Shown here: positions 1 through 4,700 of the stretch, one piece after another
Layout of the letters: each line of letters begins with the position of its first letter
Position numbering within the stretch: the first letter of the stretch is position 1
From: an uncultured Gemella sp.
GTDB taxonomy: Bacteria; Bacillota; Bacilli; Staphylococcales; Gemellaceae
Direction of reading: 5' to 3'
Length of the DNA stretch: 6,848 nt
NCBI GenBank assembly: GCA_938038035.1
Contig: CALHQV010000138.1
Location: 1 to 6,848 of the forward strand
The notes under the pieces: generated by a model
What the model was told of the DNA's origin: nothing
Seen by the model: only the letters and a program-made list of their open reading frames with translations
Databases searched by the model: none
Program-made: the position numbers and the translations under genes

Positions 1-74
1 AAAGAATGTTAGAAATGCTTGATGACTGTGAAGATGTTCAACAAGTATACCACAATGTTGACTTAGAAGCTTAG
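1..74 (+). CDS. yebC: YebC/PmpR-family protein, C-terminal end only (5' truncated by window)
   Basis: Bases 3-71 read as 23 codons ending in TAG at 72-74. The tail contains MLDDCEDVQQVYHNVDL, which matches the family's characteristic C-terminus (an acidic DD/ED cluster, then VQ-x-VYHN, as in E. coli YebC's EDCDDVQEVYHN). Members are about 240 residues, so roughly nine tenths of the protein lies to the left of the window. The family was first described as DNA-binding transcriptional regulators (PmpR); later work, as I recall it, links members to translation, in line with the mitochondrial homologue TACO1. The next gene begins 7 bases after the stop and its ribosome binding site overlaps this stop codon, so co-transcription is likely. 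The identification rests on a short but diagnostic tail. Confidence 0.82.
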   Translation, partial: RMLEMLDDCEDVQQVYHNVDLEA

Positions 75-78
75 GTGA
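73..78 (+). promoter_or_regulatory. Ribosome binding site of the RDD gene, overlapping the yebC stop
   Basis: AGGTGA sits only 3 bases before the ATG at 82. It matches the 3' half of the full AGGAGGTGA anti-16S complement, which explains the apparently short spacing. It shares its first two bases with the upstream TAG stop (72-74). This supports ATG 82 as the start and suggests coupled translation with the upstream gene. Confidence 0.7.
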
Positions 79-81
79 CTT

Positions 82-675
82 ATGGTAAAAAAGATTAAAA
101 AAAATAGCTCATATAGCTATAATGACAGAAATATAAAGCCGACATTGAGTGATATTTCAGGACCAATAGAAGAGCCATTGTTAGATGTGAACGGAGAAAC
201 AGCATCAATCGTTAAACGTTTCTTTGCTTATCTAATTGACTTAGCGATTTATCTACCGATAGCTTTTGTATTCCAATATACAACTGCGAATTTACGAGCT
301 CAAGGTGGAGCAGAAAATGAAAGAAATGCACTATATATGACGATTTCTATAGTTATTTTTGCAGTTCTTTTATATGGATACCTACCTCATAAATGGCAAG
401 GTCAAACAATTGGAAAAAAACTTTTTAAAATAAGATTAGTTCCAACTGACAACAAGAAAATTGAATTTTCTAGATATTTAATCAGAGAATTCTTAATTAA
501 AGTTACTGTAGGTTGGGCTGCGGTACCAGTTTCAGCGCTATTCTGGCTGTATGAAACATATATACTTAAACGTAAAGATTCGATAATGCTATATGATAGA
601 CTATTGAATACGCGAGTTGTAGCAGCTACAGAACAACCAAAAGTAGAAAAAATAAAAGAAGATAAAGAAAAATAA
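82..675 (+). CDS. RDD-family integral membrane protein
   Basis: A 197-residue protein with a complete RDD domain. A charged cytoplasmic N-terminus (about 1-42) leads into transmembrane segment 1 (about 46-66), which carries the family signature R46-x2-A49-x3-D53. Segment 2 is about residues 85-102. After it comes the conserved loop GQTIGKKLFKIRLV (107-120), matching the family's G-Q-T-x-G-K-x4-I-R-x-V pattern. Segment 3 is about 140-157. The domain closes with the conserved YDRLLNTRVV (171-180), and a lysine/glutamate-rich tail (184-197) follows. RDD proteins are poorly defined; some have been linked to ion or sodium transport, but nothing here fixes a substrate. The start is backed by AGGTGA at 73-78 and no better in-frame start is seen. 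It follows yebC after 7 bases and is followed at once by a strong terminator, so it is the last gene of its transcript. The family call is firm; the function is unknown. Confidence 0.88.
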   Translation: MVKKIKKNSSYSYNDRNIKPTLSDISGPIEEPLLDVNGETASIVKRFFAYLIDLAIYLPIAFVFQYTTANLRAQGGAENERNALYMTISIVIFAVLLYGYLPHKWQGQTIGKKLFKIRLVPTDNKKIEFSRYLIREFLIKVTVGWAAVPVSALFWLYETYILKRKDSIMLYDRLLNTRVVAATEQPKVEKIKEDKEK

Positions 676-677
676 TG

Positions 678-729
678 AAAAAACTAGCTGATTTAGGTCG
701 CCTTAAACCTAAAAACAGCTAGTTTTTTT
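678..729 (+). terminator. Two-tier rho-independent terminator after the RDD gene
   Basis: A 13-bp outer stem (678-690 AAAAAACTAGCTG with 716-728) encloses a second 7-bp stem (692-698 TTTAGGT with 707-713 ACCTAAA) and an 8-base loop (699-706). The two stems are separated only by small unpaired A residues (691, 714-715). The run of seven T at 723-729 follows on the + strand. The A run on the left arm would give a T tail on the other strand, so it could act in both directions. It begins 3 bases after the RDD stop. Confidence 0.9.
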
Positions 730-737
730 GTGCTTTA

Positions 738-746
738 TGTTATAAT
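738..746 (+). promoter_or_regulatory. Possible distal promoter (extended -10) for the DeoR-family gene
   Basis: TGTTATAAT is a perfect extended -10 element (TG-n-TATAAT, hexamer at 741-746). It lies just after the T tail of the preceding terminator and about 100 bases before ATG 847. No convincing -35 hexamer is present at the usual distance, where terminator sequence lies. Extended -10 promoters can work without one. In such AT-rich DNA a chance match is possible. Confidence 0.38.
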
Positions 747-781
747 TAACGTTCGTTTTAATGTTTTTTTATGTTTTCAGT

Positions 782-814
782 TTTATATTTTCAAAAAAAG
801 TGTTAAAATATAAA
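782..814 (+). promoter_or_regulatory. Proximal promoter with overlapping 10-bp inverted repeat, candidate operator of the DeoR-family gene
   Basis: TG at 801-802 plus TAAAAT at 804-809 forms an extended -10. TTTATA at 782-787, with a 16-bp spacer, matches four of six -35 consensus bases. Across the same stretch lies a perfect inverted repeat, 782-791 TTTATATTTT with 805-814 AAAATATAAA. Its arms have a 13-base spacer and centres 23 bp apart, about two helical turns. DeoR-family repressors commonly autoregulate through such sites, so this is the best operator candidate. The arms are pure A/T, so chance pairing cannot be excluded. Confidence 0.38.
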
Positions 815-837
815 TGTTAAATTTATTTATTTAGAGT

Positions 838-841
838 GGAG
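838..841 (+). promoter_or_regulatory. Ribosome binding site of the DeoR-family gene
   Basis: GGAG within AGAGTGGAGAAAAA lies 5 bases before ATG 847. This supports that start. Confidence 0.75.
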
Positions 842-846
842 AAAAA

Positions 847-1596
847 ATGTTAAAAATAGATAGACATAGCTATATTTTAGACGAGTTAAAAACAAAGCAT
901 TTAGTACGTGTGAGCAAACTAGCGCATGATATGAAGGTAACAGAGATGACTATACGTCGCGACCTACAAGAGTTAGAAGACTATGGTCACCTTACTAGAA
1001 TACATGGTGGTGCAAAACTGAAACCGAAAAACTTTTATCAGGAAGATAATTACAATAAGAAGATTTCTGTAAATATTGAAGAGAAAAAACAAATAGCTAG
1101 AAAAGTAGTGGATCTTATAAAAGATAATGAAACTATTTTTATTGGGCCTGGAAGTACTACAAGTTATCTATCAGAATTTTTACAAGATAAGAATATTAAT
1201 ATTGTAACAAATTCATTGACGGTTTTTGAACAGTTTAAAGACAATCCTTCTTGCGATCTTATTTTTATCGGAGGAAGATATCGTCAAAAAACAAAAGGAT
1301 TTATAGGGTATTTCACACAAGATGCACTTAGTAAAATAAGTGTCAATAAGGCATTTGTGGGAGTAAATGGTATAGATTTAGAGAAAGTTACTATCTCTGA
1401 TGAAGAAGAAGGTCGTTGTAACGAGACGATTCTTAATAATGCGACTGAACGTTATGTTCTAGCAGATCATAGTAAGTTTTCAACTCATGCGTTTTATACA
1501 TTTTTCCAACTAAAAGATCTAACGGCAATCATCAGTGATGATGTTCTTGATGAAAATATTAAGGATCAATATAGAAAAGAAGTAGAGATAATATAG
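847..1596 (+). CDS. DeoR/GlpR-family transcriptional repressor, LacR-like
   Basis: A 249-residue protein, the normal family length. The N-terminal winged helix-turn-helix (about 5-56) has the classic signature: LVRVSKLAHDMKVTEMTIRRD, with recognition-helix core TIRRDLQELE at 35-44, then the wing RIHGGA (51-56). The C-terminal DeoRC sensor domain (about 78-235) belongs to the sugar-phosphate isomerase-like fold. It contains FIGPGSTT (98-105, ligand-loop region), IVTNSLTVF (119-127), IFIGGRYR (139-146), SDEEEGRCNE (184-193), LADHSKF (205-211) and FYTFFQL (216-222). The GPGS/TT loop, GGRYR, DEEEG and FYTF blocks resemble LacR, the lactose-PTS repressor induced by tagatose-6-phosphate, more than GlpR or FruR. 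The true effector is unknown. It is transcribed alone: terminators lie on both sides and no sugar-PTS or catabolic gene is adjacent, so its targets are elsewhere or only itself. The family is certain; the LacR-like placement is from remembered motifs. Confidence 0.93.
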   Translation: MLKIDRHSYILDELKTKHLVRVSKLAHDMKVTEMTIRRDLQELEDYGHLTRIHGGAKLKPKNFYQEDNYNKKISVNIEEKKQIARKVVDLIKDNETIFIGPGSTTSYLSEFLQDKNINIVTNSLTVFEQFKDNPSCDLIFIGGRYRQKTKGFIGYFTQDALSKISVNKAFVGVNGIDLEKVTISDEEEGRCNETILNNATERYVLADHSKFSTHAFYTFFQLKDLTAIISDDVLDENIKDQYRKEVEII

Positions 1597-1602
1597 AAGT
1601 AT

Positions 1603-1637
1603 AATTCAGGACTCAAAAAATAGTCCTGAATTTTTTT
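1603..1637 (+). terminator. Rho-independent terminator of the DeoR-family gene
   Basis: A perfect 11-bp stem (1603-1613 AATTCAGGACT with 1622-1632 AGTCCTGAATT) has an 8-base loop (1614-1621). Seven T follow at 1631-1637. It starts 7 bases after the stop codon. Confidence 0.92.
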
Positions 1638-1733
1638 ATATGAAGTTGTATAGTTTACGTAATCATAAATACAAAGAATACTCTTGAAAAATAAATAATG
1701 TCTTTTTAAATACAAATTCCTCTCTGAAATATT

Positions 1734-1772
1734 AAAAAACCTAGATTTAGAAATTTCTAAATCTAGGTTTTT
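1734..1772 (-). terminator. Terminator of the M26 protease gene, a 38-base perfect palindrome
   Basis: Bases 1735-1753 are exactly complementary to 1754-1772, giving 19-bp arms with no central spacer; in RNA the central bases would form the loop. The arms have a CCTAGATTTAGAAA core. Read on the - strand, the hairpin begins 10 bases after the protease stop and ends in six T (complement of 1734-1739). The T run at 1768-1772 would let it act on + strand transcription too, backing up the repressor terminator at 1603-1637. The 1638-1733 stretch between the two terminators holds no gene that I can see. Confidence 0.9.
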
Positions 1773-1782
1773 GTTATTCAAA

Positions 1783-4700
1783 TTATGATTTGAAGATAGA
1801 AGTTTTAAAGCTGTTTGTTTGTTGAAGAAGTTTTTTGTATAGTTTCTCTTTAAGTGTAACAGTATTGTCAGATTTAACTGATCCATTTTTAAGAGTTACT
1901 TTATCTTTTTCAACTGCTTCGGCAAATGCACGTTTCAAGTCATCGTAGCTACTGTATGTAGTACCATCAATTGTAACAGGGTTAAATCCTGCTTTAGCTT
2001 TATCAACAACTTCTTTGAAGTATGCTTTCTTCCATTCTTCTAAAGTATTGAATTTGTTATCAGAAACTTTCTTGATGATGAAGTCATCTCCTAGAGTATC
2101 TTTACCGGCTTTTTTAGATTCAGCTTTTAACATATTCGAAGCGTAGTTTAAGAATCCTTTTTCATATCCATAGTAACCCCACATTCTGAATGTGTTATGT
2201 TTGAATGACATAGATCCTGGAGCACCTTCACTTGTGTTACCTCCGTAGATACCAGCAGTAATAGGTACAGTCACGTAGGCAGTTCCAAATCCAGTTGGAT
2301 CATAGATAGCATTACCTGGACCGTGTTTAGTCATAAAGTTTTTGTCTACTAAGTCGTTAACAGAGTTTAACTCATATCCTTTTTCTTCTTCGTTAAGGTC
2401 TCTAACTTCATCGTATTGGTTCTTCGTATTAGCGTTACGTAGTTTTTTAGCAACTTTCTTGAACCAAGCATTATTTAATTCTTTACTGTGTTTATCAATT
2501 ACAGCTTCTCCTTCAAGGTAGTCAAGAAGCATTAATGTGTCGTTGAAACCTTTCATGTAATGATCGATTTCTGCACGAGATGTAAGATCGTTTGGATTAG
2601 TGTTATACCATTGGTTTCCGTCATTTGGACGTTCGTATGCCATGTTTAATCCAAGTGCTTTAAAGTCACCGTTTGGACTTGTTTCAGCAGGTGATTGTAA
2701 CATACCTTGTGCAAATGCTTCTAAGTCTGTTCCTTCACGGTGTCTTGAACCACCTAAGTAAACCATACGGTCATTTACGTGAGTAGTTTCGTGAGTGAAT
2801 GCTGAGATACCGAAGTCGCTAATCATATCAGTAACCATGAAGAATACAGAATCATCTTTATAAGGGTTACCGTAAATACGAGCTACAGCTCCCATACGCC
2901 AGTCAGTCGCATGATAACGACCTGTTGGTCCGTATAATTCACGAATTGGAGCAACATCTTTACCGCTATTAGTATGTCCATATTTATCTGTACTGATTCC
3001 TTTATAATTTTGGTTATCTAGCACTGGTGTTGGTACCATGTTGTTGCTCTTAAGCAGTTGGTTACGAACTTTATCTAATGATAGACGAGACCAGAAGTCT
3101 AAATAATTTTGTTGAGCTTTTGCTACTTTATCGATTTCTTTCTTGAATGCCTCACGTTCTGCTGCAGTATTCTTACCATATTTTTCGAATGAACTGTAAG
3201 CCATAGTGTTATATGTTGAGATTAAGAACATATGTGCATCTTTTAAGTTAAGAAGTGGTAGAATCATCTTACCGTGAACATCGTTGTTTAAACCTTCGTA
3301 TGCTCTGTGTTTCTTATCAGCGAATTCAGGTGTTGTTGTTTTCGGTTCAACGACATATACATTATCTTTAGTTGCTTTTATGAACCAATCGTTTAAGTCA
3401 GTATCACTTGTGAATAGACGCATGTTATAGTCTAAGAAACTGTTTAACTCACCTATACCGATAACTCCACCGATAGCTTCGCGATAAGCTTCTAAAGTTC
3501 TATCACCTTTAATGTTACTTTCTTTAGAACCAATCTTAATCAAGAAGTCTAACACATTAACATTCTTACCGTAGAAATCAGGTTTAAATAGCATTAATTC
3601 TTTAATATTAAAGTCATCGAATTTAACGCCGTAGTAACGGTTTAGATAAGCTAATCCAAGAAGAACTGCAGCTTTATTGTCATCAATTTTCTTAATTAAT
3701 GCACGTTTAGCAGCTTCATCAGTGTTAAGTTGATGGTCTTCGTTTTGAACCAACTTAGTAACGAATTTATTAAGGTTATCCTTCACTTCTTTGAAGCTTT
3801 CTTCTAAGTAAAGATCCTTAATTGCATTTACTTTTCCATCACCATTTCTTCCGAATAATTTGTAAACAGCATCAGATTGTAATTCAACTGGACTTAATTT
3901 ACTTTCGATAGCGCTGATTAAATCACTACGATCTTTATCAACGATGTTAGGAGTATAAACTATTTCTCCAAGTTCAGCAATGCTGTATTCTTTAACTTGT
4001 TTCACTTGAGATTCTTTAGGTGAGATGTTAAAGATTTCTTTTGTCTTATCAGCGTAGTGAACGATAATGCGGTTTGCATCACCAAGTTCAGTTACGAATT
4101 CATTGTCTTTCATCGCAGCAACAGATAATACTTCTGTAGTTAATAATTTAGAACCTGCAGGAATCTTGTTACCTTGGTTAACGATCCACTCTTTATTGTA
4201 GAATGGTTGAAGTTTTTCGATGTTACGGTAAGCAAGTTCACGATCTGCTTTGTAGTCTTGAGTATCTTTATAAGTATCAGCTTTTGGTTTGATGTTGTTA
4301 AGTGTATTAACTACTGGTTCGTTAATTTCATACTCATGAGCAGTGATTCCCATTTTAGCAAATTTTTCTAACGCTTGAGCTTCTGTAATACCTTTAATTT
4401 GTTTAGATTTGTTGTATGAAGATAATCCTGTAGCTACATCCGTTACATAGAAGTTATTCTTGAAGTTATCAAATCCGAAGTATGAATCTCCAGTGTCAAC
4501 TGAACTTGCTCCATACATGATTTCACCGTTTGTAACTTTCATCATACTAACGTTATTTTCAACCCATCCCCAGTCATAGTTTTCGTGGATTAAACCACCA
4601 CTTTGACCGTGGTTTTTAAGTGTCATAGTACCTTTAACAAATGAATTTGTTAATCTACCACGTTGTTTGAAATCGTTAGGGTTTCCACCGTGGTTGACTT

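Noticed and set aside
745..762. Short inverted repeat ATTAA / TTAAT around AACGTTCG as another operator
   Set aside because: The arms are only 5 bp and purely A/T in an A/T-rich leader. This is too weak compared with the 10-bp repeat at 782-814.
1638..1733. Possible small RNA or peptide between the convergent genes
   Set aside because: I see no promoter plus terminator pair, no open frame with a ribosome binding site and no structured element other than the two flanking terminators.
1566..1886. 106-residue open frame on the - strand
   Set aside because: It overlaps the protease C-terminus in another frame and runs through both terminators into the repressor's end. Its composition is rich in Tyr/Phe/Asn/Leu, as expected for translated AT-rich noise, and there is no ribosome binding site or family likeness.
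3821..3853. EF-hand-like calcium loop in the protease (FGRNGDGKVNAIKDLY)
   Set aside because: NGDGK resembles an EF-hand or dockerin loop, but the first acidic ligand position is not Asp and there is no paired loop. I think it is simply part of the conserved M26 sequence.
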